Shown here: one piece after another, positions 18,529 through 27,354 of the stretch
Numbering within the stretch: position 1 is the first letter of the stretch
Layout: the number at the start of each line of letters is the position of its first letter
NCBI GenBank assembly: GCA_036625225.1
Contig: JAZKUF010000001.1
Coordinates: 744,001-808,000 of the forward strand
Source: Accumulibacter jenkinsii
Lineage (GTDB): Bacteria; Pseudomonadota; Gammaproteobacteria; Burkholderiales; Rhodocyclaceae
DNA: 64,000 nucleotides
Direction: 5' to 3'
The notes under the pieces: model-generated
The model's database searches: none
The model's input: only the letters and a program-made list of their open reading frames with translations
What the model was told of the DNA's origin: nothing
Position numbers and translations under genes: made by a program

Positions 18529-19704
18529 ATGAAACGCAACCGATTCACTTCCCGCAAACGCATCTCTGCCGATGCCACCGAGTTGAGCCGCCTGGCGATC
18601 GGTCTCGCCGAGTCCGGCAGCAAGCTTGAGGATCTCTACTGGCAGAACCGCCTCGGCGAACTCGTCGACCGGCTGTTCCATGACGGGACCGAAGACGACT
18701 TCACCAACTCGCTCGACCGCCTGTTCGACACGCACCCGATGGCGCATGACGATCTCGCCGACATCATCGAAGCGCACGCCGAATCGTGCGTCGTCTCGGA
18801 CCATGGACAGGAATTCGACATCCTGCTGTTCGCTGCGCCAGTACTCGCCTGGTCGCGCTTTTCAATCCCCACATCGCCGATTCCGAAGAGTACGCTGCAG
18901 ACGCTCAGGGTCCATCTCGGTGCCCACGTGCTCGCTGCCGGAGCCCGGCTGTCGCTCGCCGACTATCTCTACAGCCCGGATCAGCTGCCGCACAGCTTTG
19001 TCAATACCTGGCAACTGATGCGCGAGCTGGGGACGGCGGCGCTGACCGGCAACGATTTTCGCATCGACGCCTCGGCCATGCCGGAGACCAATCGTTTCCT
19101 CTCCGATACGCGCTACCTGGTCGGCGCGCTCGCCGTCCCGCGCGGCCTGCCGATCTTCCACTGGAACGAGACCGACAAGAGCACCCGCGAAACCGTTCTC
19201 AAAGAGTGGCTGCGCCAGGGTGGCCCTTGCCTGGAACCCTTGCTCACCGGCTGTGCCTACCAGCCCCTGCTGGCGGACGCCTATCATGCCGCTTGCCGGG
19301 CGGCCGACAGCGCCTCGCGGCCGTACTCGCTGAATGCCTCGGTCGCTTTCCTGCAGAACGCCGTCGGCCTGCCACCGGAGAACCTGCGCGCCGTGATCGG
19401 GGGATTTCACGACCAGCGGCTGGAGGAATACCGGGTCGGCTTCGGGCCGCGCGAAGCCGACACGATTTTCCACGGCGTCGTCTGGCCACTGCTCGGCGTC
19501 GAAGACGACAGCACCGACATCGCGGCCGAGATCGAAGCCACCTTGCGCAAGGCCGGCCTCAAGGAAGTGGTCATCCACGACCAACAGTTTCCCTACGAGT
19601 TCTGCGACGACTGCGGCGCGCCGCTCTACCCGAACGTCGAAGGCGATACCGTGCACGCCGAGTTGCCGGAGCAGAACAACACGCCATCGCAAACGCTGCA
19701 CTGA
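18529..19704 (+). CDS. DUF2863 family protein
   Basis: The 391-aa protein is recognisable as DUF2863, a family I associate mainly with betaproteobacteria and with no established function. It opens MKRNRFTSRKRISADATEL, continues with a helical N-terminal domain, and ends in FCDDCGAPLYPNVEGD. The final CDDC, with flanking acidic residues, resembles a small metal-binding knuckle. It is a soluble cytoplasmic protein. It sits 21 bases upstream of bioA and may be co-transcribed with the biotin genes. Confidence 0.8.
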   Translation: MKRNRFTSRKRISADATELSRLAIGLAESGSKLEDLYWQNRLGELVDRLFHDGTEDDFTNSLDRLFDTHPMAHDDLADIIEAHAESCVVSDHGQEFDILLFAAPVLAWSRFSIPTSPIPKSTLQTLRVHLGAHVLAAGARLSLADYLYSPDQLPHSFVNTWQLMRELGTAALTGNDFRIDASAMPETNRFLSDTRYLVGALAVPRGLPIFHWNETDKSTRETVLKEWLRQGGPCLEPLLTGCAYQPLLADAYHAACRAADSASRPYSLNASVAFLQNAVGLPPENLRAVIGGFHDQRLEEYRVGFGPREADTIFHGVVWPLLGVEDDSTDIAAEIEATLRKAGLKEVVIHDQQFPYEFCDDCGAPLYPNVEGDTVHAELPEQNNTPSQTLH

Positions 19705-19725
19705 CGAGCAGTCGAGGAACGATCA

Positions 19726-21057
19726 ATGAGCAATGGCGATCTGCTCGAGCGCAGCCTGGCGGCTGTCTGGCACCCGTGCACCCAGATGAAGCAGCATGCA
19801 TCCGCGGGCGAAGCGTTGCCGCTGGTTCCGGTGGCCAGCGCCCGAGGTGTCTGGCTGTATGACTTCGACGGCCGGCGTTACCTGGACGGGATCAGCTCGT
19901 GGTGGGTCAACCTCTTTGGTCACTGCAACCCGCGCATCAATGCCGCCCTGCGCGACCAGCTCGAAGGACTCGAACATGTCATCCTCGCCGGTTTCACCCA
20001 TCGGCCGGTGATCGAGCTCTCCGAACGTCTGTCGGCGCTCACCGAGGGCATGCTCGGCCACTGCTTCTATGCTTCCGATGGCGCATCGGCGACCGAGATC
20101 GCGCTCAAGATGTCTTTCCACGCCTGGCAGAACCGGGGTCGGGTGGAAAAACAGGACTTCCTCTGCCTTGCCGGCAGTTATCACGGCGAGACCATCGGCG
20201 CCCTGGCGGTGACCGACGTGGCGCTGTTCAAGGATGCCTATGGCCCGCTGATTCGTCCGGCCCATACCGTCGCCTCGCCCGATGCGCGCCTTGCGGCAGA
20301 GGGCGAGAGCGGGATCGACGTGGCCCGCCGGGCGGCCAGCGACCTTGAACGCCATCTCGAACAGCACCATCGCCACATCGCAGCGCTGATCGTCGAACCG
20401 CTGATCCAGTGCGCCAGCGGCATGGCGATGTACGATCCGGAATACCTGCGTCTCGCCCGCCGCCTCTGCGACCAGTACGAGGTGCATCTGATCTGTGACG
20501 AGATCGCCGTCGGCTGCGGCCGCACCGGCACCTTTTTCGCCCATCAGCAGGCGGCCATCCAGCCGGACTTCCTGTGCCTCTCGAAAGGCATCTCGGGGGG
20601 CTATCTGCCGCTGTCGATCGTCATGACGACCGACGAGGTCTACGCCGAGTTCTACCACGACGCGACCAGCCGCGGCTTCCTCCATTCCCACTCGTACACC
20701 GGCAACGCGCTCGCCTGCCGCGCAGCGCTGGCGACGCTCGACATCTTCGCCGACGACCAGGTGATCGAGCACAACCGTCAACTCGCCGCTCACCTCGCGG
20801 ACTGCCTGCAGCCGCTCGCCGACCACCCGCAGGTGCGCCACCTGCGCCAGCGCGGAATGGTCGCCGCCTTCGACGTGCTCAGCGACGATCCCGACTTCTC
20901 CAGCCGCTTCTACCGCCAGGCGCTGGCGAACGAAATCCTTCTGCGACCGATCGGTAACACGGTCTATTTCATGCCACCGTACGTGATCAGCGACAACGAG
21001 TGCGACTTCCTCGTCGAACGTACGAGCCGGGCGCTCACCGCTGCGCTGAAGCGATGA
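19726..21057 (+). CDS. bioA: Adenosylmethionine-8-amino-7-oxononanoate aminotransferase
   Basis: BioA transfers an amino group from S-adenosylmethionine to 8-amino-7-oxononanoate (KAPA), giving 7,8-diaminopelargonate in biotin synthesis. The 443-aa protein shows the class III aminotransferase fold: W(H)PCTQM at the start, SSWWVNLFGHCNP, CFYASDGASATEIALK in the PLP phosphate site, ICDEIAVGCGRTG, and the Schiff-base Lys287 in LSKGISGG. Length is normal. GAGGAA precedes the ATG. It is the first of five biotin genes in one coupled operon (A-F-H-C-D). Confidence 0.95.
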   Translation: MSNGDLLERSLAAVWHPCTQMKQHASAGEALPLVPVASARGVWLYDFDGRRYLDGISSWWVNLFGHCNPRINAALRDQLEGLEHVILAGFTHRPVIELSERLSALTEGMLGHCFYASDGASATEIALKMSFHAWQNRGRVEKQDFLCLAGSYHGETIGALAVTDVALFKDAYGPLIRPAHTVASPDARLAAEGESGIDVARRAASDLERHLEQHHRHIAALIVEPLIQCASGMAMYDPEYLRLARRLCDQYEVHLICDEIAVGCGRTGTFFAHQQAAIQPDFLCLSKGISGGYLPLSIVMTTDEVYAEFYHDATSRGFLHSHSYTGNALACRAALATLDIFADDQVIEHNRQLAAHLADCLQPLADHPQVRHLRQRGMVAAFDVLSDDPDFSSRFYRQALANEILLRPIGNTVYFMPPYVISDNECDFLVERTSRALTAALKR

Positions 21058-22208
21058 TCTGGGAAGAACTGCAGGGCGAGCTTGACGCCCTGCAGCGCGA
21101 CGGCCTCAAGCGCAGCCGGCGGACGCTGGAACTGCCTTGCGGACCACAGGCGCAGGTGGACGGCCGAGCGCTGCTCAGCTTCTGCAGCAACGACTACCTC
21201 GGCCTCGCCAATGACCCGGCGCTGGTCGACGCCGCCTGTGCCGGCGCCCGCGCCTGGGGCGTCGGCAGCGGCGCTTCGCACCTGGTCAGCGGCCACCTCG
21301 GCGCCCACGCGGTGCTCGAGCAGAAGCTTGCCGAGTTCACCGGTTTTGCCCGCGCCCTGCTCTTCTCGACCGGCTACCTCGCCAACCTGGGTATCGTCCC
21401 GGCGCTCGTCGGGCGCAACGACGCGGTCTTTGCCGACCGGCTCAACCACGCTTCGCTGATCGACGCCGTCCAGCTCTCGCGCGCCGACAGCCAGCGTTAC
21501 CCGCATGCCGATCTGGCAGCGCTCGAGCGCCAGCTCACCGCAAGCCACGCCAGACGCAAACTGATTCTCACCGACGCAGTGTTCAGCATGGACGGCGATC
21601 TCGCACCCCTGCCCGGCCTGCTCGCGCTCGCCGAACGCTTCGACGCCTGGCTGGTGGTCGACGACGCGCATGGTTTCGGTGTCCTCGGTCGCCAGGGGCG
21701 CGGCAGCCTCGCCCACTTCGACCTGCCGGCCGCCCGGCGCCTCGTCTATATGGGCACCCTCGGCAAGGCCGCCGGCGCCGCCGGCGCTTTCGTCGCGGCT
21801 GACGAAACGGTCATCGAATGGCTGCAGCAGCGCGCCCGCAGCTACCTCTTCACGACTGCCAGCAGCCCGATCATCGCCTGCGCGCTGAGCGCAAGCCTCG
21901 CCCTGATCGCGAACGGCGACGCCCGCCGCGCGCATCTTTGGCGACTCGTCGGCCAGTTGCGCGACGGCCTTGCCGACACCCGCTGGCAACTTTTGTCTTC
22001 GCCAACGGCGATCCAGCCGGTGATCGTCGGCGACAACCACGAAACCCTGCGCATCGCCAACGCCCTGCTCGAACGCGGGCTGTGGGTGCCGGCGATCCGC
22101 CCGCCAACCGTGCCGCGGGGAAGCGCTCGCCTGCGCGTCTCGTTGACTGCGGCGCACAGCAGCGGGCAGGTCGCCCGTCTCATCGACGCGCTGCGGGAAC
22201 TCGCGTGA
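21054..22208 (+). CDS. bioF: 8-amino-7-oxononanoate synthase
   Basis: BioF condenses pimeloyl-ACP (or -CoA) with L-alanine to KAPA using PLP. The 384-aa protein carries the alpha-oxoamine synthase hallmarks FCSNDYLGLA, GSGASHLVSGH, the aspartate/histidine pair in VVDDAHGFGVLG and Lys238 in GTLGKAAGA. The ATG at 21054 overlaps the bioA stop (ATGA); an in-frame start 54 bases upstream would lie inside bioA and is rejected. It overlaps bioH by four bases. Confidence 0.95.
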   Translation: MIWEELQGELDALQRDGLKRSRRTLELPCGPQAQVDGRALLSFCSNDYLGLANDPALVDAACAGARAWGVGSGASHLVSGHLGAHAVLEQKLAEFTGFARALLFSTGYLANLGIVPALVGRNDAVFADRLNHASLIDAVQLSRADSQRYPHADLAALERQLTASHARRKLILTDAVFSMDGDLAPLPGLLALAERFDAWLVVDDAHGFGVLGRQGRGSLAHFDLPAARRLVYMGTLGKAAGAAGAFVAADETVIEWLQQRARSYLFTTASSPIIACALSASLALIANGDARRAHLWRLVGQLRDGLADTRWQLLSSPTAIQPVIVGDNHETLRIANALLERGLWVPAIRPPTVPRGSARLRVSLTAAHSSGQVARLIDALRELA

Positions 22209-22969
22209 GCGCGGTTCTCGGCACCCACCCCGACCTCGCCCTGATCCACGGCTGGGGGATCGGCAGCGCCGTCTGGCAGCCGCTGATCGAGCCCCTCGCA
22301 AGCACCTGGCGGGTGCACCTCGTCGACCTGCCCGGCTACGCGGGAGCTGCCGAGAGCAGCGCCGATTTCACTGCCACGGCGCAGGCGTTGATCGACCACC
22401 TGCCTGATGGGGTCACCCTCTGCGGCTGGTCGCTCGGCGCCATGCTGGCCCTGCGCGCCACCCTCCTGGCACCGCAACGTGTCGCCGGCCTGTTGCTGGT
22501 CGGTGCCACGGCGAGTTTCTGTCAGCGTGAAGGCTGGTCGGCGGCGCAGGCACCGGAACTGCTCGACAGTTTTTCGGAAAGTGTCCGCGCTGAGCCGCAA
22601 CAGACGCTGCAGCGTTTCGCAGCCCTCATCTGCCAGGGCGACCGCCAGTCCCGATCGTTGCTCCGTCTCCTGCTCGCCTGCCTGCGCAACGGCGGGCAGC
22701 CGACGAGCGAGACGCTGCACCGTGGCCTCGACTGGCTGCGCGAAGTCGACCTGCGGCCGCAGTTGTCGACGATTGCGACGCGCACGCTGCTGATTCACGG
22801 CAAGAACGACCGCCTGAACCCCGTCGCTGCCGCGTATCACTTGTCGACGAGCCTGCCGGCGGCTCGCCTGGAGGTCTTCGGCGAAAGCGGGCACGCGCCT
22901 TTTCTGGCCGACCCCGATCGTTTTATTCAACTCGTGAACGATTTCCACCATGTCCGCCCAGCCCCCTAG
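22205..22969 (+). CDS. bioH: Pimeloyl-ACP methyl ester carboxylesterase
   Basis: BioH removes the methyl ester from pimeloyl-ACP, ending the disguised fatty-acid cycle started by BioC. The GTG at 22205 overlaps the bioF stop and gives a 254-aa alpha/beta hydrolase of family length. The oxyanion region is LIHGWGIG. The catalytic triad can be placed at Ser76 (GWSLG), Asp202 (GKNDRLNP) and His230 (SGHAPF). It overlaps bioC by 20 bases. Operon context makes BioH much more likely than a generic esterase. Confidence 0.93.
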   Translation: MSAVLGTHPDLALIHGWGIGSAVWQPLIEPLASTWRVHLVDLPGYAGAAESSADFTATAQALIDHLPDGVTLCGWSLGAMLALRATLLAPQRVAGLLLVGATASFCQREGWSAAQAPELLDSFSESVRAEPQQTLQRFAALICQGDRQSRSLLRLLLACLRNGGQPTSETLHRGLDWLREVDLRPQLSTIATRTLLIHGKNDRLNPVAAAYHLSTSLPAARLEVFGESGHAPFLADPDRFIQLVNDFHHVRPAP

Positions 22970-23720
22970 ACAGCGCGTACGCGATTCCTTCGCGCGTGCC
23001 GCCGCTTCCTATGACGATGCCGCGCTGCTGCAGCGACAGGTCTGCGAACAGCTGCTGGCCGGCTTCGACCCCGGCTGCGCGCCGGACCGCATCCTCGACG
23101 CCGGTTGCGGCACCGGCTACGGCAGCCGCCTGTTGCGTCGCCGCTGGCCAGCGGCCCTGATCACGGCGGTGGACTTTGCGCCGGCGATGCTTGCCCTCGC
23201 GCAGCCGACAGCCGATCTCTGCCTGGCCGCCGACATCGAGGCGCTGCCCTGCAAGGCGGCAAGTTTCACCACCTGGTGGTCGAACCTGACCGTGCAGTGG
23301 TGCAACCTCGACCGCGTCTTCGCCGAGGCGCAGCGCGTCCTGCGTCCCGGCGGACAGATCGCGCTGAGTACGCTCGGCCCCGAGACCTTCGCCGAGCTGC
23401 GCGCGGCGTTCACCAGCATCGACCGCCACCGCCACACGCTCACCTTCAGCGAGCCGGCAGCGATCGAACAGGCGCTGATCCGGGCCGGCTTCTGTGAAGT
23501 CAGACTGCATCGCCAAACGCTCCGCCTGCATTACCCGGATCTCAAAACGCTGCTGCGCGCGGTCAAGGACATCGGCGCCAACTCGGTCGGTGAGGGCAGA
23601 CGCAGCGGCCTGCTCGGGCGTCACGCCTGGCAGCAGGTGGAGGCCGCCTATGAAGCGCACCGCACGCCCGCTGGCCTGCCCTCGCGCTATGACGTGATCC
23701 TCGCCTGCGCCCACCGATGA
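22950..23720 (+). CDS. bioC: Malonyl-ACP O-methyltransferase
   Basis: BioC methylates malonyl-ACP with S-adenosylmethionine, so that the fatty-acid machinery can build the pimeloyl chain. The 256-aa protein starts within bioH. It has the BioC N-terminus (RQRVRDSFARAAASYDDAA), SAM motif I (ILDAGCGTGYG), the acidic loop (ITAVDFAPAML) and the later VLRPGGQIALSTLGP motif. Length and operon position fit. The stop overlaps the bioD start. Confidence 0.94.
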   Translation: MSAQPPRQRVRDSFARAAASYDDAALLQRQVCEQLLAGFDPGCAPDRILDAGCGTGYGSRLLRRRWPAALITAVDFAPAMLALAQPTADLCLAADIEALPCKAASFTTWWSNLTVQWCNLDRVFAEAQRVLRPGGQIALSTLGPETFAELRAAFTSIDRHRHTLTFSEPAAIEQALIRAGFCEVRLHRQTLRLHYPDLKTLLRAVKDIGANSVGEGRRSGLLGRHAWQQVEAAYEAHRTPAGLPSRYDVILACAHR

Positions 23721-24415
23721 ACCTGAAAACCTCTTCCAGGATGAACGACGTGCGCGCCTGGTTCATCACCGGCACCGACACCGAGATCGGCAAGACTTTC
23801 GTCGCCTGCGCGCTGCTGCACGCTTTCCGCAACGCCGGCCTGAGCGCGCTGGCAATGAAACCGGTCGCCGCCGGCCTCGATGAAAACGGTCTCAACGACG
23901 ACGTCGAGCGCCTGCTCGTCGCCTCTTCCTTTGCCCCCGCCCGGGCACTGGTCAACCCGTATGCCTTCGAGCCGGCAATCGCGCCGCACATCGCCGCCGC
24001 AGACGCTGGCCGGGTCATCGAGCTGGCGCCGATCGCCGCGGCTTTCGCGCAACTGCAGGCGATGGCCGACGTCGTCCTGGTCGAGGGCGTCGGCGGTTTC
24101 TGTGTCCCGCTCGGCGAAACCTGCGACACCGCCGACCTCGCCGGATGGCTCGAACTGCCGCTGATTCTGGTCGTGGGCATGCGGCTGGGCTGCATCAACC
24201 ATGCGTTGCTCACCCGGCAGGCGATCGCTGCCCGCGGCCTGCACCTCGCCGGCTGGGTAGCCAACCGGATCGATCCCGCGATGTCGCGCTTCAGCGAGAA
24301 TCTGCAGGCCCTCGAAGCACGGCTGGAGGCACCGCTGCTCGGCGTCGTCGCGCATGGCAGCAGCCCCGAAGACGCGGCGCACGCGCTGCGTCTTCCCGAA
24401 CGAACCCGCCCCTGA
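23717..24415 (+). CDS. bioD: Dethiobiotin synthetase
   Basis: BioD carboxylates 7,8-diaminopelargonate to dethiobiotin at the expense of ATP. The 232-aa protein has the P-loop GTDTEIGKT (residues 19-27), KPVAAGLD, VLVEGVGGFCVPL and the ANRIDP segment of the family. The ATG at 23717 overlaps the bioC stop; a second ATG at 23741 would also give a good N-terminus (MNDVRAWFITGT). It is the last gene of the operon. bioB is not in the window. Confidence 0.95.
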   Translation: MNLKTSSRMNDVRAWFITGTDTEIGKTFVACALLHAFRNAGLSALAMKPVAAGLDENGLNDDVERLLVASSFAPARALVNPYAFEPAIAPHIAAADAGRVIELAPIAAAFAQLQAMADVVLVEGVGGFCVPLGETCDTADLAGWLELPLILVVGMRLGCINHALLTRQAIAARGLHLAGWVANRIDPAMSRFSENLQALEARLEAPLLGVVAHGSSPEDAAHALRLPERTRP

Positions 24416-24459
24416 TTGATTGGCCGGCACACCGCCCGCTGCCAATTACCCCATAAAGT

Positions 24460-24490
24460 GACAACGCCCGGCGCAGCGCCGGGCGTTGTC
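24460..24490. terminator. Perfect 14-bp hairpin between convergent bioD and phaC
   Basis: Arms at 24460-24473 and 24477-24490 are perfectly complementary (GACAACGCCCGGCG) with a 3-base loop. It lies in the 116-bp gap between two convergent operons. An imperfect T-rich stretch follows on the minus strand (ACTTTATGG) and none on the plus strand. A bidirectional transcription barrier is the natural reading. Confidence 0.75.
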
Positions 24491-24531
24491 AGCGAACCCG
24501 CGCCCGAGCGGACGCGAGGATGCTGCAGACC

Positions 24532-25638
24532 TCAGGCGCCGCGTTCGCGCATCCAGCTGGCCACTTTCGGGGCCAGAACCTTCTGCGCCAGGCCACCGGT
24601 GTAGATGCCGATGTGGCCGGTGGCAATCGCGAATTCGCTGTAATCCTTGCTGCCGACATGCTTGCCGAGCGCCACGGTGCACGGCGGCGGCACGATGTGA
24701 TCCTTCTCGGCAAAGATGTTGAGGATCGGCATCGTCAGTTCCTTGAGGTCAACCTTGCGGCCACCCACCTCAAGAGTACCCTTGACGAGCTTGTTTCCCT
24801 TCAGGAAGTCGCGAATGAACTCCTTGAACGTCTGGCCGACCGCATCGGGACCGCCAAACAGCCACTTCTCCATGCGCAGGAAGTTCTGCAATGCCAGGCG
24901 GTCGTCGAGAATATCGATCACGTCGGCGTACTTGCCGTAATTCAGGATGAACGGCGAAGCCATCATGAAGGACTCGTTGAGGACCGCCGCCGGGACGTTG
25001 CCATGCACGGCGACCATTTTCTCGACGTCGGCGTCGGCCCCCATGGTGAACATCAGGCCTTCGTGCGGCTTGTGATTCGCCTTGTAGGCGTCGAAGTCGA
25101 TCGGCGACACGGTCAGGGTGAGATGGCTGATCTTGTCCGGATTGAGCGTCGAGTAGGTGGTCGACATCGTGCCGCCCTGGCAGATACCGAACAGGGCGAT
25201 CTTGTCGACCCCGTGGTGCTGGCGAATGAAATTCACCGTGTCGTCGAGGTAGCCGTTGATGTAATCATCGACAGTGCGGTATTTGTCCACCTGCCGCGGG
25301 TAACCCCAGTCGTTGAGGTAGACGTCGAGACCCTGGTTGAGCAGGTTGCGGACCAGCGAACGGTCGGGCTGCAGGTCGGCCACTTCGTAGCCGTTGATCA
25401 GCGGCGGAACGATCAGCAGCGGCGTCTTCATGATCTGCGACTGCTCGACCAGCGGATGGTAATGATAGACCTTGATTCCGTCCTGTTCGAAAACGATGTC
25501 CTTCGGTGTGCTGCCGATGTCGATATCGTCGTCGGTGAGGTTGGTGAGGTTGTTGATGCCCTGGGTAAGCTTCGCGTTCAAGGCGGCGGTCTCTGCCGCG
25601 AGGTCAGCGGGAAGAATCTGGATCGGGAAAGAAAACAT
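24532..25638 (-). CDS. phaC: Class III polyhydroxyalkanoate synthase catalytic subunit
   Basis: PhaC of class III polymerises (R)-3-hydroxyacyl-CoA at the granule surface, in complex with PhaE. The 368-aa length, close to the 350-360 usual for class III, separates it from class I enzymes (near 590). The lipase-like box GICQGG holds the nucleophile Cys153, with Asp313 (AEKDHIVPP) and His342 (TGHIGIY) completing the triad. The Trp-bearing DVYLNDWGYP motif is typical. AGGAGG precedes the ATG. It lies 58 bases downstream of phaE on the same strand. Confidence 0.95.
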   Translation of the reverse strand: MFSFPIQILPADLAAETAALNAKLTQGINNLTNLTDDDIDIGSTPKDIVFEQDGIKVYHYHPLVEQSQIMKTPLLIVPPLINGYEVADLQPDRSLVRNLLNQGLDVYLNDWGYPRQVDKYRTVDDYINGYLDDTVNFIRQHHGVDKIALFGICQGGTMSTTYSTLNPDKISHLTLTVSPIDFDAYKANHKPHEGLMFTMGADADVEKMVAVHGNVPAAVLNESFMMASPFILNYGKYADVIDILDDRLALQNFLRMEKWLFGGPDAVGQTFKEFIRDFLKGNKLVKGTLEVGGRKVDLKELTMPILNIFAEKDHIVPPPCTVALGKHVGSKDYSEFAIATGHIGIYTGGLAQKVLAPKVASWMRERGA

Positions 25639-25696
25639 TGGGTAGCACCCTCCTAATGGTCTATGCGCGGATAAGCCTGTTCAACAAGCAGGCGGC

Positions 25697-26773
25697 TCAT
25701 TCGCTCTTGGTACGCACCGCAGCCTTGCGGAGCGCAGTGCCGGTCTTCGCCGTGGCAGCCGCTGATGCGGCAGGCAAACCTTTCTTGAGCGCCCGGATCT
25801 CCATCTTGAGTTCGTGGATGACTTGATAGGTCTCGTCGAGTTCGCTGCGCGTCGGCATATCGAGGCCGCGGAAGATGTCCTCGACGACCGCGCGCTGTGC
25901 GAGCTTGAATTGCTGCTGCGCCTTGGTGAAGTCGTTCTGCGTATCGAGGAATTCCTTCGTATTGAAGGTGACCAGCAGCGACTTGTCGGCCGTCCGGTAC
26001 CACAGGCCCATCAGCTGGCGCACGGCAGTGATCTTGTCCCCCTTCGCTGCCACCTTGCCGAGTTCTTCGACGGTCGCTTCGACGGCCCGGGCGAGCGCTT
26101 CGGCAAACGCCGTGTGGAAAGTCAGACTGTTCTTGCGCAGGTCGACGACCGCGTCGACGAGACGCAACAGCTTGGCGTTCTTCTCGCGCGAAGCACCAAA
26201 CAGCGGGATTTCGCCCAGCCCTGCGAGTGCACTGGCATCGCCTTCCATCGACAGCAGGCGATTGATGCCGGCGGTGCCGCCGAGCATCGCTTCACCGACG
26301 TGGCCGGACGACGCCGCCTGCATCAGGAACGACAACCAGGGGCCCATGGCGTCGGGCAAGTCCTTGCCCAGCGTCCCGCTCAGGCTGCCAAGGTGCGAGC
26401 CGAGGCCAAAGCTGCGCTCGAGCATGGCCGTCGACTCCTTGGCCCACTGCTCGGCAAAACCCTTGAGGTCGGGACGCCAGTCCTTGTTGGCTTCGAGGTT
26501 CGGGGCGACGACCTTCATCGACTTCAGGAAGAAATCCATGACGCGATTGGCCGCGCCCTGGCTGCTCGTCATGCGGTCCATGAGGACGCGCGCCGCTTCG
26601 TTGGTCCCCTTGTTGGCGGCTTCAACGCCCTTCTTCACGGCTTCGACGGGGTTTTCGGCGCCGCCGGGGAGATTCTGCAGCAATGCGGACCAGTCACCCC
26701 ACATGCGCTTCTGCGTATCGGCCCAGGCATTGACGATCCCGCCCAATTGCTCATTCGGATTCTTGTTTTCCAC
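25697..26773 (-). CDS. phaE: Class III PHA synthase subunit PhaE
   Basis: PhaE forms the active class III synthase with PhaC. The 358-aa protein starts at GTG with AAGGAGAT upstream. It shows the family pattern: an N-terminal WADTQKRMWGDW segment, a long alpha-helical body, LVTFNTKEFLDTQNDF, and a terminal coiled coil (RSELDETYQVIHELKMEIR) followed by an Ala/Lys-rich tail (KTGTALRKAAVRTK). That tail resembles phasin or histone-like tails and may touch DNA or the granule. It is cotranscribed with phaC. Confidence 0.92.
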   Translation of the reverse strand: MENKNPNEQLGGIVNAWADTQKRMWGDWSALLQNLPGGAENPVEAVKKGVEAANKGTNEAARVLMDRMTSSQGAANRVMDFFLKSMKVVAPNLEANKDWRPDLKGFAEQWAKESTAMLERSFGLGSHLGSLSGTLGKDLPDAMGPWLSFLMQAASSGHVGEAMLGGTAGINRLLSMEGDASALAGLGEIPLFGASREKNAKLLRLVDAVVDLRKNSLTFHTAFAEALARAVEATVEELGKVAAKGDKITAVRQLMGLWYRTADKSLLVTFNTKEFLDTQNDFTKAQQQFKLAQRAVVEDIFRGLDMPTRSELDETYQVIHELKMEIRALKKGLPAASAAATAKTGTALRKAAVRTKSE

Positions 26774-26803
26774 TCCTGTGATCTCCTTTCAGTGTGTTGG
26801 ACA

Positions 26804-26824
26804 CGCCTACCGCCACGGTAGGCG
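26804..26824. promoter_or_regulatory. Inverted repeat in the phaE leader
   Basis: CGCCTACCG (26804-26812) and CGGTAGGCG (26816-26824) form a 9-bp inverted repeat with a 3-base spacer. It lies 30 to 50 bases upstream of the phaE start. It may be an operator or a leader hairpin. No regulator can be named from sequence alone. Confidence 0.4.
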
Positions 26825-26850
26825 GATGCCAAGCGGTAGACGGCGTGCAC

Positions 26851-26887
26851 TCTACAACAAAACTGCGGCCGTCTGACGACGGCCGCA
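26851..26887 (-). terminator. Intrinsic terminator of the MaoC-thiolase-SDR operon
   Basis: On the minus strand the hairpin TGCGGCCGTC / GACGGCCGCA (10-bp arms, 4-base loop, 26864-26887) is followed by GTTTTGTTG. This fits a rho-independent terminator 38 bases after the last MaoC gene. It separates that operon from phaEC. Confidence 0.75.
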
Positions 26888-26924
26888 ATGAAGCAGCTTG
26901 CCTCTTTAACGGCGGTTCATGGGC

Positions 26925-27344
26925 TCAGCCCAGGGCCACCACGGCATCTGCCTTGTGTTTTGCCTCACCCTGCTCATTGGCACAGGTCAGTTCGAGACGC
27001 ACACATTTTTCACCGCCCTGCTCGATTTTCTCGACCACCTTGCCGGTACAGATCATGCGCTCGCCGATCTGCGTGATGGCCGTGAAGCGAACGCCGAAAC
27101 TGCGGATTGCCGCCTGCGGCACCCACTGCGTCAACATCCGGCCAAGATAGGCCATGCCCAGCATGCCGTGCGCGAAAACATCGGGAATCCCTTTCGAGCG
27201 CACATAGTCCTGATCGAGGTGCAGCGGATGGTGGTCACCTGAACCCGTGGCATAGAGGGCGAGAGTCAGGCGGGACACCGGCTCGGTGGTCAACGAAGGA
27301 ATCTCGTCGCCGACTTCGATCGCATCAAAATTCGCTGTTGTCAT
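26925..27344 (-). CDS. MaoC-type (hotdog) dehydratase, (R)-enoyl-CoA hydratase-like
   Basis: The 139-aa protein is a single-hotdog MaoC protein. The hydratase signature ATGSGDHHPLHLD (near residues 32-44) carries the catalytic Asp/His pair, followed by DVFAHGMLGMAYL. Enzymes of this kind hydrate trans-2-enoyl-CoA to (R)-3-hydroxyacyl-CoA, which supplies PHA monomers (PhaJ role) or acts in acyl-CoA degradation. It follows a second MaoC-like gene after 10 bases. Paired short MaoC proteins often form a heterodimer, so the two may be the subunits of one hydratase. Confidence 0.85.
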   Translation of the reverse strand: MTTANFDAIEVGDEIPSLTTEPVSRLTLALYATGSGDHHPLHLDQDYVRSKGIPDVFAHGMLGMAYLGRMLTQWVPQAAIRSFGVRFTAITQIGERMICTGKVVEKIEQGGEKCVRLELTCANEQGEAKHKADAVVALG

Positions 27345-27354
27345 CGCCTGTCCC

